Assembly: GCA_022315425.1 (NCBI GenBank)
Contig: JAIUPT010000032.1
Coordinates: 1,662,501 to 1,726,500, forward strand
DNA: 64,000 nt
Source of the DNA: Pseudevernia furfuracea
Taxonomy: Eukaryota > Ascomycota > Lecanoromycetes > Lecanorales > Parmeliaceae
Direction: 5' to 3'
Positions 47,402-58,798 of the stretch are shown here, in pieces. The notes under the pieces were generated by a model that worked only from the letters and a program-made list of their open reading frames with translations, was not told the DNA's origin and searched no databases. Position numbers and translations under genes: made by a program. Numbering within the stretch: position 1 is the first letter of the stretch; every line of letters begins with the position of its first letter.

Positions 47402-48622
47402 ATGGTCAAGATCCTCATGGTCCATGGCTTCGGTGTCAATGCCACGATTTTTGAAGCTCAGACTTGTACGCCAAACCCTGAATCATGGTCCTCATATCGG
47501 CTTCACCGTCGACGAGAATGGCTTCCCATTCATTTTCATCTGACTCTAGAGAACAATCAATCTCTGCATGACTGAAGCTGACATTCAGCACGCAGCACCG
47601 TTACGAGCACTGCTACCACCCCATTGGGAATACCACTTCGTTCAAGGCCCGCTTGAATGCGGACCCGCCCCAGGCATCGGTGAAATCTACTCTGGCCAAA
47701 CGTACAATTGCTGGTTTCACATTCCTTCTCTCATTGAATTCCAATCCGTACACGACTTTCTGGAAGGAGTGATAGAGGAGGAGGGTCCGTTCGACATGGC
47801 GTGGGGATTCAGTGCTGTTCGTATAACCTCCAAATCGTACCGTATCATCCATAGCCATCTTGTACCCTTCACCCTCACCCTCACCACCACCCTCTTCCTC
47901 CTCTTCTTCTACTTTCTCGCCACTCACATTCTCCCCAACACAAGCCCATCCATAAACGAAGGGACCTATGCAGGCTATGCAGGGTATACAGTGAGTACAA
48001 TTATTAACGGGAGCAGGGTGCTATGGTCATCGGCTCACTCATCCTTCGCTACGCGCACGAAACTCCGCACTTGCCTCAACCCTTCCGCTCCGCCATCTTC
48101 ATGAACTGTTCCATGCCCTGGAGCGCCACCGAGGATCTGGGTAAAGACGTCACCCCACTCGTGATCCAGCACCAATACGTCCCATGCACGTTAGCGGAAG
48201 CGGAGCGAGTGCTCGCGCTGGAGTATGAGAGAAATCCAACCAAGGAGGATATCCTCACGGACGAGCGACACACGAACTGGGGCGACGGCGATCTCATCCC
48301 GCCCATGATCAGACACGCCTATCAAAAGGTTTACGCACAGGAGCTGGAGAAGGGGGTGGAGCGCAAGTGGAACGATTTCGTGGCCCATAGGATGTTTCCC
48401 GAGGTGGACAAGGTTCGCATCCCTATACCCACCGGACATATACTGGGCGAGCGTGATCCGCTCAAGGAGTTAGGCACTACAATGTGTGATATGTGTGACC
48501 CGAAGGTCATGCTCACCTATAAGCATGAGTTCGGGCACGAGATCCCTTCCCGTTCGCCGAGAGATTTGACAAGGATTAAGGATGTCATTGAGAAAACTGT
48601 TATCAGGTCGGACTTTGCTTGA
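47402..48622 (+). CDS. FSH1-family serine hydrolase 2
   Basis: Second alpha/beta hydrolase of the FSH1 family. Exons 47402-47465, 47596-47816 and 48017-48622 give 296 residues. It opens MVKILMVHGFGVNATIFEAQT. The acceptor at 47595 gives QTSPLRALLPPHWEYHF. The last intron (200 bp, donor GTTCGT) is long for this window, but splicing it restores the nucleophile elbow GFSAGAMV with Ser94 exactly at the junction. Asp242 (GERDP) and His269 (FGHEIP) complete the triad. It is longer than hydrolase 1 because of an insert around residues 130-220. It sits downstream of the MFS gene on the same strand. As HR-PKS 2 lacks a release domain, this is a candidate LovG-like releasing enzyme for it. Confidence 0.83.
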
Positions 48623-50046
48623 AATCTCTGGGCAGGCGTGGGGAGGTTTCTTTTCGCTTTACTGCTTTTCCATGTTGTTCATTATCCGTATGTGTTGCAT
48701 GGCATTGGTGGGCTATCCACATCCATGCATGATATGTATCATTCATGGTTTTTCATGGTAATTTATCGCCCATGTCATGGGTAAATCCCAGTCAACAGCA
48801 TGTACCTCTCCTGGACAATATGCGTTATCAATGTATAACACATCTTGTTCATCAACTGCTACAACTTCTGCTTTCTCCACCCCATCAACACCTTTTTACT
48901 ACCTTCTTGCTACTGCTATACCCCGCACTAATATCAATAAAGTCGTTGCCCGTCACAGAACTCATTCCTTACAACAGTGTTCTTGATCCTAGAATCCCTT
49001 CAAGCGTACGCAGGGAGACTAAGAGACTTTAAAGTTCCTCCCTGAGAACAGCGCTATTAAGAGCGCTAATTCTATCTTCGAAAAGCGATCTCGTTACGAG
49101 AGTCCTCGGAAGAAACCTCTTGAAGCGCCTCGATTAAACTCGGAGATCCCTATTCCGGTTTGACAGGGGCTTGTGACCCAAACTAGGCTTAGGTCAGGTA
49201 CATTTTCGAAGCAATCTCTAAGCGCAGTGTCCGGGCAACCCTTTAGGTCGGATAAAGGGCATCATCATCACCCTTGGATTTCTGAAACTCGATATGCGAA
49301 AGGCGATATCAGACAGGAACTCAGTCCCCCTGGATTGAAATATTCAAACTTCTCACCCCGAGGCCGACGGGGAGGAGGATCGTCCCGGTGGTTCCGCTTT
49401 CCCGCGCCCCTTCACTTCACTTCGGCATCCTTTACGGAGTAAGCTGGGACTATTCTATCTAGCAGGTATAGGCTGTTCTAGAGATTTATGATATACCTTT
49501 GTAGAAAGTGCGACGGCAATGGGCTGCGCCTTCACCGTGGTGCCTTGGCCTTTCATCAGTAACCGGACAATTGTGATTACTACGCCCCACCAGGCTCGCC
49601 AGGGTAAGGTAAGGTAGGAATCATTAAAGCCAAGAAGGTCTGTTGGTCGTGGTTCTTGAAATAGCGCGATGGGTTGGCATTTTTCTTGCATTACGGTAGA
49701 GCTTCATACGGCGTTGAACTTCAGTGCCCGTCGTGACAGACCGATTACAGAGAGGTGGGAAGGTGGCTAGCAATTACTCTAGGTTTTACATTACGGGGCG
49801 AGGGGCATCGAAGATCCGGCGAACCGCTAGTACCAGACTAATAAGCCCGACTCTCGGAAGCCATGCGTACTATTGGAGACCGTGGAATTACTTCCTGATG
49901 TCGACCTCTGTATAGTCGGACTGGTATTGCTAGAAGATATATATCAAGTCATCAATCCGTATCGTGTCTGTCATAAACTACGTTTCTATATCCAAAAACT
50001 CCCAATAGTAGCGCCAAAGAAGTCCCACGACCGTGCGAAAGCCTTC
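48623..50046. other. Intergenic 1.4 kb, no gene recognised
   Basis: Between convergent genes. Around 49030-49150 one frame reads as a polar, Lys/Arg/Ser-rich stretch that is closed by stops on both sides and resembles no family I know. It could be a mobile-element relic. Confidence 0.4.
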
Positions 50047-51846
50047 TCAGTGGAAGTCCCAGCCCGAACAAGCTTCTTCAAACTTCACAATCCCACCTTT
50101 GTCGTCAAACGCACTCCCAGGCCCCACTGACTCCTTGCCCACCTTCCCCATCACCCACGACTCCACTTGTTTCGGCCCCTGTGCCTTGAACATTGTCTCC
50201 GCGTATGGGGAGTACCACATCTTATGCCACCTGTTGGACCTCGAGGCTTTGTCCCCGTTATGATGTAGCATCACTGGTACGACACCATTGCAGTAGTGGG
50301 TGTAGAGGGGTATGTCGTTCCAGCTTGCATTGTTTGGGAGGGCAAGGTTGCCATTATCATGGTTGAAGAAGGGTGGCTGGGAAAATTCGGTAACGTCCGC
50401 GGGCAGAGGGCGCAGGTGAGGTTTGCAATCCCAGCGGTCGAAGTGCTGGACTTGCGGTTCCAAAGATTGGTTAAAGCTCATCCATCCGCCGTTGCGCTCC
50501 GAGTTTGCGGTTTGGAAGGTGATGTCGGACCAGTAGTCGAGGCCGATGCTGAACTCGAGGGGCTTGCCATCGAGGTGCTCTACCGGCACATGTGTCCATG
50601 GTGGGTTCAGGATGTTTACTATTTGGTTACCCTCCAAGACCCAATCGACATCCGAGAGGTCTTTTCCGAAGAGTTGCCGAAGCTTTTGTATGGGGTTGAA
50701 GAGCCAGGAGATGTGACGGACCCTGATGACCTCTCGCTGGTATTCTTGCTCGCCGAAAATCATGTTGAAGACGGATTGGTCGCTGTTGTGGTAGACCTTC
50801 TGGCTCCATTTGCTGCCATTGTCATCCGGTTCTGGGTCATCACCCAACTTTTCAACTATTGCTTCCGCGCGGGCGAACAGCGCCCGCATATCAGCGACAG
50901 GACCCATGATGAGACCCGAGTTGAGGAACTTTTGGCGGGTGGTAGACCATGGGTTGGGGCGGGATCCAACTGGATTGTCGGTATTGCCATCAAACATATC
51001 TTCGGGCAGAGGTGATGGTGGCAGTGGCCAGCATGCGACTGTGTGTATCTCATTCGGCCAGCACCGTTTTCCGGCGCCGAAAATGATGGTCTGCTCTATG
51101 CCTTCGATTCTGGCAGCTCTGCCCATTCGCTTTTTTATTCGTTTGTTGGCTTCAGCGTTGATCCGGTAATAGCGTTCTATGAGAAGATCTTTGTGAAGCT
51201 GGAACCAGATATCATAGCCATCCATCATCAAGACGAGGTCCTGATCGTGCTCCGTTCCCAGGTTGCCCAGGTATTCGAGAACTCGAGATATTTTCAACAG
51301 ATGACTTCCACCCCCAGTCATACCCTTTCTTTGACTCTCGTCTAAGTCTTCTCCCCATCCTGTGATTATTGGAGTGGGATAGCCGAGGATGGAGCCGGAA
51401 AACAGAAGTTTGCATAGGTTGATGTCTTGTTTGGTTGCAGGTATGAGGATGTGGAGAGGGTTGTCTGGGGGGGCGATGGATTTGTAGGGTTGAGAGGCTA
51501 TATCGCTGGTCCAGGTGGTGTTGGTGGCAATGGTGGTATATTTAGAAGGCAACTAAAGAGAATCAGCCAGACAGAACTTTTGGTACGGGCCCAAGACCAC
51601 TGTATAGCCTTGGTCGCTCAGAGGACGTACTGGTTTCAGCGTGAGGACGCCAGATGTGATGATGAGGACAAGCGCAATGATAATCAAAGATCGTAGACGA
51701 AGGACTATCAAAGTGCCAAGGCCTTCAAGTATATAGCAGATCCGGTTCTGTCGCCATCGGGGGCGAGTGTCGAGGCGGAGAGCACCTGGAGAGCGGGGAG
51801 AGCGGGGAGACTGTGAAGACGACCGGAACTTTTCGTATTTGTCCAT
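50047..51846 (-). CDS. PLOD-like glycosyltransferase, type II membrane protein
   Basis: Two exons, 51846-51631 and 51552-50047, over a 78 bp intron (donor GTACGT, acceptor TTTAG with a CTGAT branch-like site) that removes an in-frame TAG; 573 residues. The N-terminus is cytosolic and Ser/Pro-rich (SPRSPRSP), followed by a signal anchor (LIIIALVLIITSGVLTL, about residues 54-70). The lumenal part has HILIPATKQDINLCKLLFS, then DLVLMMDGYDIWFQL, the acidic nucleotide-sugar site of PLOD-type glycosyltransferase domains, then IIFGAGKRCWP and KFLNSGLIMGP. This matches a fungal group of uncharacterised GTs related to the GT domain of lysyl hydroxylases. Donor sugar and target are unknown. Probably Golgi. 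Confidence 0.8.
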
Positions 51847-52330
51847 GTTGCCAAGCGTATAATGAGTGTTTCATATGTCGTCGATGCTTGGCGAGCGAAA
51901 GCAAGATAAAAAGAGCGGAGTTCCCGTAGTTTTACTTGGCACCATCGAGAGGAGGAGCGCGAGGAGGAACAGGGGAAAAGGCTATTCTGTGGAGCTGTCT
52001 GCCGATGATGTCGATATGAGATTAGATATGGAGGAATGAGCAGCGCTGAAAAGCGGCCATCGAAAATCTGTAAGCCGAGAAAACCGACTGGTGTTCAAAC
52101 GGTTCGAACGGCTAGGCACTTAGACCTAAGGTACATTTGGCAGATCGGCTGGCTGCATGTACCGGGCGAATCGAGGTAGCATTCTCGCTTAATGTTTCCC
52201 CCCATCTGGACTGCCCACTCTTCGCGATGATACGGCCGGAAGTGTTATCTTCTGCCTGCCCTTTTTGCGCGCATCATAAGAGCTGCATGGCACTTAACAG
52301 CCTGCCGGGAGCTAGACGTGTTCCTACCTG

Positions 52331-52370
52331 AGGTAGGTAGGTATGTAAGTATGTAGGTATGCAGTATGCA
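52331..52370. repeat. Degenerate GTAG/GTAT microsatellite
   Basis: A run of GTAGGTAGGTATGTAAGTAT-like four-base units, imperfect, in non-coding DNA. Confidence 0.6.
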
Positions 52371-53083
52371 CTCATTCCAAATTTGAGAGGCTAAGAAGGA
52401 AGTGCAGTATGCAGTCGGGGAAGCGGGCTGACTGCTTACTGTCCTGCCCCGAAAACCCAATCTTTATCTTTTTCGCACGAGCTTCACCCATGTCTTTCCC
52501 CCACGCACACTGGCTCATGGGGATTTTCCAACCCGGGCTTGTCCGAACTGCTAGGCGTGCTCGAAGCCTGGAAAGGATCTCATGATTTTCGTTTGATGCA
52601 TGCATGCGGTTCGCAGTATTGTCGTAATAATGCATGTACTCTGGATTTGATAAGTGTACAAGTGTCTGCAGGTAGAAGATTGGCGGAGATCGAGATACTG
52701 CAAGACTGCCAAGACTAAAAGACAAGCCTTCTTATCATAGTACCTACCTAATGCCCTAATGCCTAAGTACCTAATGCCCGAGCATCTTGGCACTCTTAGC
52801 ACTGTGATTATTTCGGCTATGTGGCCTGGTTTAGCATCGGCTTGGCAGCGGACTCGTTCCGCTCTCGCCAGAAGCTTCCTGTACTGAGCAGCATCCCTCG
52901 CATCTAATATCTAATATCTAATATCATGCGCACAGGATTTCACTTCAGGGCACAGAGGGATCATTGATAAACGCACAGTGGGGTACTGAGGGCTTAACCA
53001 CCATCATCATTATGTGGAGACAGGTGCTCCGGAAGGGAGGCTTGTTTTAGATAGCGTAGTAATCCATCTGTCCTGTTTGACTT

Positions 53084-53160
53084 AATCAATCAATCAATCA
53101 CAAGAATAGGCGCACGAATTAAATTCGTAATACGATATTAAATTAAATCAAATCAAATCA
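53084..53160. repeat. AATC and AAATC-type simple repeats
   Basis: Four perfect AATC units (53084-53100) and, 35 bp on, an AT-rich ATTAA/ATCAA run (53136-53160). Non-coding. Confidence 0.6.
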
Positions 53161-53841
53161 TTCTCGCCTTTCTAAGTAGCAGGCAGGCAGCTCTTAGGAG
53201 AAGCGGTAGTCGTGAGGGCTAGATTGTTCCAAGTTGATTACATCCATGTGGGTGCCAGGTCCCAAAAATCCAGTGTCAAATGTGTAGAAACGGCCGAAAG
53301 AACCTCCCGTTCCATCACAAGGACACAACGCGAAAGATTCTCTTGAATTGGATGAAGCAGCTGCAACCCGTTAGGCAAGGAGAGAGATCGAGATGCGACA
53401 AGGAAAATAGTCTGATGTCTGAGGTCTAGGCCGAGAAACCTATTCGCTAAGGCTCCTATGTCAGTCCCTCGGTAACTGGAAAATGGAGAGAGAAAAGAGT
53501 CAGCTTGACATGGGAGATACCCCTGCGACGAGGAAAAACCCCTTCAATTCTCATCATAAACAGAGCACCGGCATGGCGGACTCGGGAGTCTATATTCAAA
53601 TGAAGCTGAGATCGTTCCGTTGATTTGGTCAACTTCTTCATGGATTTTGGACGTGAAGTCAAAACCGACAGGCTACTATTGTAGTACAGATCGTGAACAC
53701 ATTCCCCGAGTTCAAACCATCAACATGAAATTATTCTGGTAAGATACTGCCGTGACCGTGAAATTAAATCTTTGAGAACATGAAGCTGCGAGACCTTAAC
53801 AGAGTCCTCTACCGTACCGCCTATAGCTACAACGGATCTTG

Positions 53842-55578
53842 TCATGAACTCAGACTTTCTACTCTACAGGGATAGAATTCACTAGGGTGTCCACCGCCCC
53901 TGATGGATTGATACGCTCTCTCTCCGTCCACTCCGCCCTGCTCTCTCTTCGCTGTCCCTCTCCGCAAATCCCACTCCGCACACGCATCCGCAAACCTGAA
54001 CTCCCTGACGGTTAGTGCCAGGATTATTTTCAACTCTGCCACCGCCAGCTCCTGCCCAATGCAGCCCCTTGGGCCCTTCTCAAATGGCCGCCAGGCGTCT
54101 TTTGCAGGGTACAAAGGGTCCCCTTCGCTGGCGAGCCAGCGCTCCAGTAGGAATTCCTCCGGTCGTACCCAGTATCGCGGATTACGATGTAGTCCGTGAT
54201 GGGAGCCCCATACAAGGCATTTTTCTGTTGGGAGACGGGTGCCGGTGCTAGGACTGGAAAGGAAGAAGTCAGGTTGGCCGGCACGGGCGGCCGCGGCAGG
54301 GGGAAAGAGGCGCAAGGTTTCTTTGATGACTGCAAAAGTGAAAGGGAGTCGGTTGAGGCTCTGTGGCTTCTATATTAGAAGGGTGGGTAAGATAGTGACG
54401 TCGGGGCCGAAGACGGAGGTGTGTTCCTCTCGAACTAGGGTTAGGATAGATGGGCGTTTGGAGAGAAGATGATGAATGTAGACCGCGGTGGCAGATGTAG
54501 TGTCTTGACCAGCGAGAAGGAAGGCTTTGATTTGGCTCATAATTAGTTCTTTGAATGCCACGTCGATCATTGGCGAGGTGACTAGTTTTGCTTTTTGAGT
54601 GAAAGATGGGCTCGACACGTGGTGGGATTTTAAGGCCAGGTCAACGATGGATCTGCTTTTGATATTCTCCGGGCGTATGTTGCTGTACCGCAATTCGAAC
54701 TGATAGGAGAGGTAAGAGTTCATCTTACGAGTGTTGTACCAATGTACCAGCGGACGAAAAACATTGACATACTCCAAAGGGCTCCGATCGATGCCTACTG
54801 TGCACCACTCGACTTGGCGTAGAAGAGCCGATACCATGCCATTGTCCACTCTCTGGCTGTTGAACTGGTGGTCCATGACAACTTTACCAATGACGTCGAT
54901 TGACAGGTTCAACGCCCGTTTTTCCAGCTGGAAAATCTCGTTTTCCCTAGCTCGCTCTCGGAGTAAGTCTCGAAAAATCACAACTTCTTCGACTATACCC
55001 GGGATCAAATTCATGACTTGACCAGCGCTGAAGCCAGGATTGAAATTGCCCCTCCATTGCTTCCATGTCGAGCCCTCCATCGTCAGTAAATTATGTTTTC
55101 CGGCTATCGGCTCCAGGAACTGCTGGACGCTAGGATGCTTAGGTAAGTAGCGGTCTTGTGTGAATTGGTGCATCATTTCTGGCGAGATGACCATCAAGAT
55201 CCTAGGCGCAAAGGGCCAAAGGTCCAAATAGAAGGCTTCATCTAAGTCTGGGTATCGACGTCGAATTTGATCCGCAAGGTAGCCATGAGCAGCATGCTTG
55301 GGAAGACTTCTGACTATGCTAGCTGCGAGGGGAATATGTCCGAAAAAGGGATGATGTGGGGGAATAGGCAGCCCTTGCCGGTGAAGCCCTCTGAATTCTT
55401 GACGGACGTAGTAGAGCTTAGCGAGGAAGCTTATCGATAACACACCGAGCAGACAGAAAACAGCAGACATCAGCGGACCGATATTCGCCATGGCTGGTGA
55501 GGGCGAACGCATTTGGGCATTTGAACCCTCTTGAACAGATGTGAAATTCTTAAGGTACCTTACCGGTAGGAGGGTCAT
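53842..55578 (-). CDS. Cytochrome P450 interrupted by an in-frame TAG
   Basis: One continuous frame of 578 codons before its final stop with a single TAG at 54370-54372. Features: N-terminal membrane helix (LMSAVFCLLGVLSISFLAKLYYV), Pro-rich hinge (GLPIPPHHPFFGHIP), C-helix WKQWRGNFNPGFS, I-helix AGQDTTSA, J-helix REEHTSVFGPD, K-helix ETLR, heme loop FEKGPRGCIG. The TAG falls between the J- and K-helices. The spacing LLI-stop-KPQSLNRLPFTFAVIKETLR aligns without gap to other P450s, so the stop replaces a normal codon. Possible introns ending at that TAG (30, 45 or 66 bp) are too short or would delete the J-helix. I read it as a nonsense mutation, so the heme-binding half would be lost. ATGs at 55578, 55512 and 55491 are alternative starts. 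Confidence 0.8.
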
Positions 55579-56999
55579 ATTTCAGACGGGATAAGACCCA
55601 TGGTGGTCAAAGTCAATATGGGCAATGAGCAAAATGTTGCCACGAGCGATGGCTCAAGATCACTATGGAAAATCCAATGCGAACCGGAAAAGTGGTGAAC
55701 GAATCGAAAAGAGCGATGAGTAAAGAGTTTGGCTCATCCATGTCACAAGCCACATTCAGGTTTCATGCGTAATGACGCAAGCTTTGCTCCGTTTCCCTTA
55801 AAGGGATGATCAGCCGAAGTGCACCTACCTATAAAAGTAATCACAGCCGATTGTTCACAACCCGAATATCAAAAGTACGACAGAAGAGATCAGCCTTTGG
55901 GGAGTCTCCTTCGACTTCTGCACCATCTCCGCAATACACACGTCTTCGCCTCCGGATCTTCATCGAGTCATTGATAGCAGCCGGCCTTGAGTACTTGAAA
56001 GAGATAGAATCTAATTTTAGCGCTGCCCTGCACAGCTTTGCAAGCTGGTTGGCCGTAGGCGCAAGATCCTGGAGTGGTAAAACGTAACGCATGATGGATA
56101 GGTTCATGAAGCCGTCTTATATCTCCGATCGAGTCATCAATGCCACGGTATTGAATGTTCTCTTCATCTATAGATTATTTTGCTTTCGTAGCGCGGAGAT
56201 GCACGAAAAACTAGGTCTGCTCTAGCTGCCTGAGCTATCAATAGTAATTTAGTCTCTCCTGCAGCATCCTTCTAATGACGAGCCGTGAGCGCCTTTTCCA
56301 GAGTCTCGGCGTAAACATCAATTTGAAAGCCGTCGCGACGGTCGAGTAATTCCATATAGTGTTCGCGTACTACCATTACTCTCGGAGCTTTCTAGAAAAT
56401 GTTGAGCGCCATGAGGACTAGGTTATTTCCCCAAGCATCGACAAACTGCAAATTGTATTCTTGAGTATGCATCACGGGACGGGTTCGTTGGGTCGACCTG
56501 ACAAGTAGATAGACGAGCCAAGGGCGTTTGACTCGGCTGGTCAGGCTGATGGTGCTGAAATGGATAAACGGACAGCAGAGCGAGGTGCTTTCTGCGACTT
56601 AAGATACCATTATAAAGGTGAACACTCTTTCTGATAAATAGACCTGGGGAATTTTGGTAGTTTGTAGTAGGTTCGCTTTCATTTACTGGGCTAGAATGAG
56701 GGCGAGATTTGAAGATGTATAACTTAGCATTGGTTGCACACATAGAATGTTAGTCACATAAATTAAGTAATAATTATGAAAAACATAGTACGTACCAAAA
56801 TGTTTAAGACTATTTATTTGCTAATCGACTCACATAAGGTACACAGTTGATTGAAGCCTCCGTATTTTCCAGGGCAAGAGATCGCTCGGGTCGGTGAAAT
56901 TTATCGCCGGTTTTTCTTGGCTGCCTCAAGTGGTGATTCACCATTGGTGAAGCGCCGAGAGAACTCTTGTAGTTCAACCTCCGCTTCATATACGAAAGC
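55579..56999. other. Intergenic 1.4 kb, divergent promoters of P450 and NAPE-PLD-like gene
   Basis: No gene supported. Frames of 88-106 codons on either strand lack motifs. Confidence 0.45.
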
Positions 57000-58163
57000 A
57001 TGATGGCTTCAATTACTCCCGTCACCGTCACAAGGGTGCCTCGAAAGGCAGAATCTTCTCAACCCCCACATCATGTCGGTAACCCACCTACCTCCTTCAC
57101 CAACCCATGGCCATCGTTTCACAAGCATTCCGCGCTTGAAACCCTCCTGACATCTCAACGCAACCGGGACTTCAAGCCCGTGCCATCACGTGATCAATTG
57201 GTGGCTATCCAGAAGCCAGACTGGGGTGCAGGCAAAGAGGGTCTGAAGGTCACATGGATCGGCCATGCAAGCTTCCTTGTCGAAACACCGGTTTCAGAAG
57301 GCGCAGAAAGAGGAGTGAGGGTGCTATTCGATCCTGTGTTTTCCGAGAGGACGAGTCCAGTGACGTGGGCTGGACCGAAGCGCTACACTCCCACCCCTTG
57401 CACTCTTGATGAATTGCCTGATGTCGACTTGGTCGTGATCTCTCACGATCACTATGATCACATGGACTCAGATACTCTGCTTAGAATTTATGCAAGCAGA
57501 AAAGGGAATGTGCACTTTCTGGTAGCACTAGGGAACGCTTCTAGACTTCGTGGCTTTGGCATTAGTGGGGAAGAGATCACAGAATTGGATTGGTGGGAGG
57601 GCGTCCAGGCGCATGTACCCCGTGTGGGATCAGTCGCTATGATCTGTACACCCTCGCAGCACTTTTCGGGCAGAGCGATATGGGACCAGGCATCTACCCT
57701 TTGGTGTTCTTGGGTCTTGGAGGCTGGATCTTTCAGCAACACTCCAGCGATAACTCATCCTACCACGACCCAAAAAGTCTTCTTTGCTGGTGACACTGGC
57801 TACCGGTATGTGCCAAAAGATGCAGAAGAGTCAGACATGCCATGTTGCCCGGCATTCAAAGAAATCGGGGAGGCATTCGGGCCTTTCAATCTCAGCCTGT
57901 TACCAATCGGACTCTACTCCCCTAGACACTTCATGTCTCCTATACATTGTAATCCTGAGGATGCTCTATGCTTGCACAAAGATTTGAAGAGCAGAAAATC
58001 TATTGGCATGCACTACGGGACTGTGAGAGGCGGGATCAGCCAGTACTTCGAGGAAGTTACGGAGCCCCCAAGGCGGTTTAAAGAAGCGTGTGAGAAGGAT
58101 GGCAGAGTTTGGGGAGAGGAGCTTGGGTTGTTGAATATTGGCGAAACACTTATTATAATATGA
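57000..58163 (+). CDS. NAPE-PLD-like metallo-beta-lactamase-fold hydrolase
   Basis: Intronless, 387 residues. The fold and motifs match N-acylphosphatidylethanolamine phospholipase D and related UlaG-like hydrolases: VTWIGHASFLVE (first strand), VLFDPVFSERTSP, WAGPKRYTPTP, and the zinc-binding HxHxDH as SHDHYDHMD (His149, His151, Asp153, His154). CTPSQHFSGR, FFAGDTGY and the late MHYGTVRGG give the remaining metal ligands. Two adjacent ATGs (57000 and 57003) give nearly the same product. Fungal members probably cleave phospholipid head groups, making N-acylethanolamines, but activity is not shown by sequence alone. No signal peptide or membrane segment is visible. Confidence 0.88.
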   Translation: MMASITPVTVTRVPRKAESSQPPHHVGNPPTSFTNPWPSFHKHSALETLLTSQRNRDFKPVPSRDQLVAIQKPDWGAGKEGLKVTWIGHASFLVETPVSEGAERGVRVLFDPVFSERTSPVTWAGPKRYTPTPCTLDELPDVDLVVISHDHYDHMDSDTLLRIYASRKGNVHFLVALGNASRLRGFGISGEEITELDWWEGVQAHVPRVGSVAMICTPSQHFSGRAIWDQASTLWCSWVLEAGSFSNTPAITHPTTTQKVFFAGDTGYRYVPKDAEESDMPCCPAFKEIGEAFGPFNLSLLPIGLYSPRHFMSPIHCNPEDALCLHKDLKSRKSIGMHYGTVRGGISQYFEEVTEPPRRFKEACEKDGRVWGEELGLLNIGETLIII

Positions 58164-58463
58164 GCCGTTGCGCTACATTACATCACTACAGGCTGACAAG
58201 GATGTTGAAATTTGATTCCGTGGCTACTTTTCGATAGCTTGCAGAGTTGCTCCGACCTCCTTTCAACGAGGAAGCGAAGACCACCAAGAAACACTGGGAC
58301 ATTGACGTGGAATGAAACCATCCATGAGCAAGACAGATCTACACATCATAGCGATAGTAAAACCTCTTTTGTTCTTTCTAATGATCCAAGTTTTACGATT
58401 TTTAGTGAACCGCTATTCCATGTGTACCTACCTAGGATTCGGTAGATCAAGTTTAGCTCTAAG

Positions 58464-58491
58464 CTCCCGCCAAGGGTTTTGCAAAAGACAC
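58464..58491. mobile_element. Orphan right end of the 27 kb MITE family
   Basis: 27 bases (58464-58490) are identical to 27156-27182, the right terminus of the MITE, and are followed by C then TA (58492-58493), a possible target duplication. No matching left end was found within about 500 bp upstream, so this is a truncated or rearranged copy. Confidence 0.6.
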
Positions 58492-58798
58492 TATATTCCT
58501 AGCCAATGAAAGCGACGGCTTTCTTCGCCAAGAACAGCGGCGCGAGATCTGGCTTGGCGCCAAGGACCTTTGATAGTTCGGTTTCTACTCCGCAACGAAT
58601 CACTTTGTTCCTCTACCGCAGTTATGAGTAAAGGTACACAGAGCTTGGCCAGCTGGTCGGTAGCATTCCTAAGGCCTGATATCGGGCACGTTTGCGTTAC
58701 GACTATGTCTATCTGCCCAACAAGAGAGCGACCCATCATGCGGGGCAACGCGTACGCGACAATGTCACCTTCCTATTCGAGAGCTTTGCATGGAGGAT

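Larger units (their letters stand above)
51847..53841. other. Intergenic 2 kb with several microsatellites
   Basis: No gene supported. Simple repeats include GGTA/GTAT-type runs at 52331-52370, three CTAATAT units at 52904-52925, about four AATC units at 53084-53100 and an AAATC/ATTAA run at 53136-53160. The GT gene and the P450 gene are both on the minus strand, so the left part contains the GT promoter. Confidence 0.5.

Noticed and set aside
49030..49150. Polar Lys/Arg/Ser-rich stretch that looked like a retroelement gag fragment
   Set aside because: Too short, closed by stops on both sides, no zinc knuckle or polymerase motif nearby.
52080..52120. GGTTCGAAC-like word considered as a tRNA T-loop
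   Set aside because: No matching acceptor, D or anticodon arms around it. No tRNA was recognised anywhere in the window.
54367..54435. Short introns that would remove the TAG of the P450 (30, 45 or 66 bp)
   Set aside because: The first two are at or below workable size with poor donors. The longer ones delete the conserved J-helix REEH..VFGPD.
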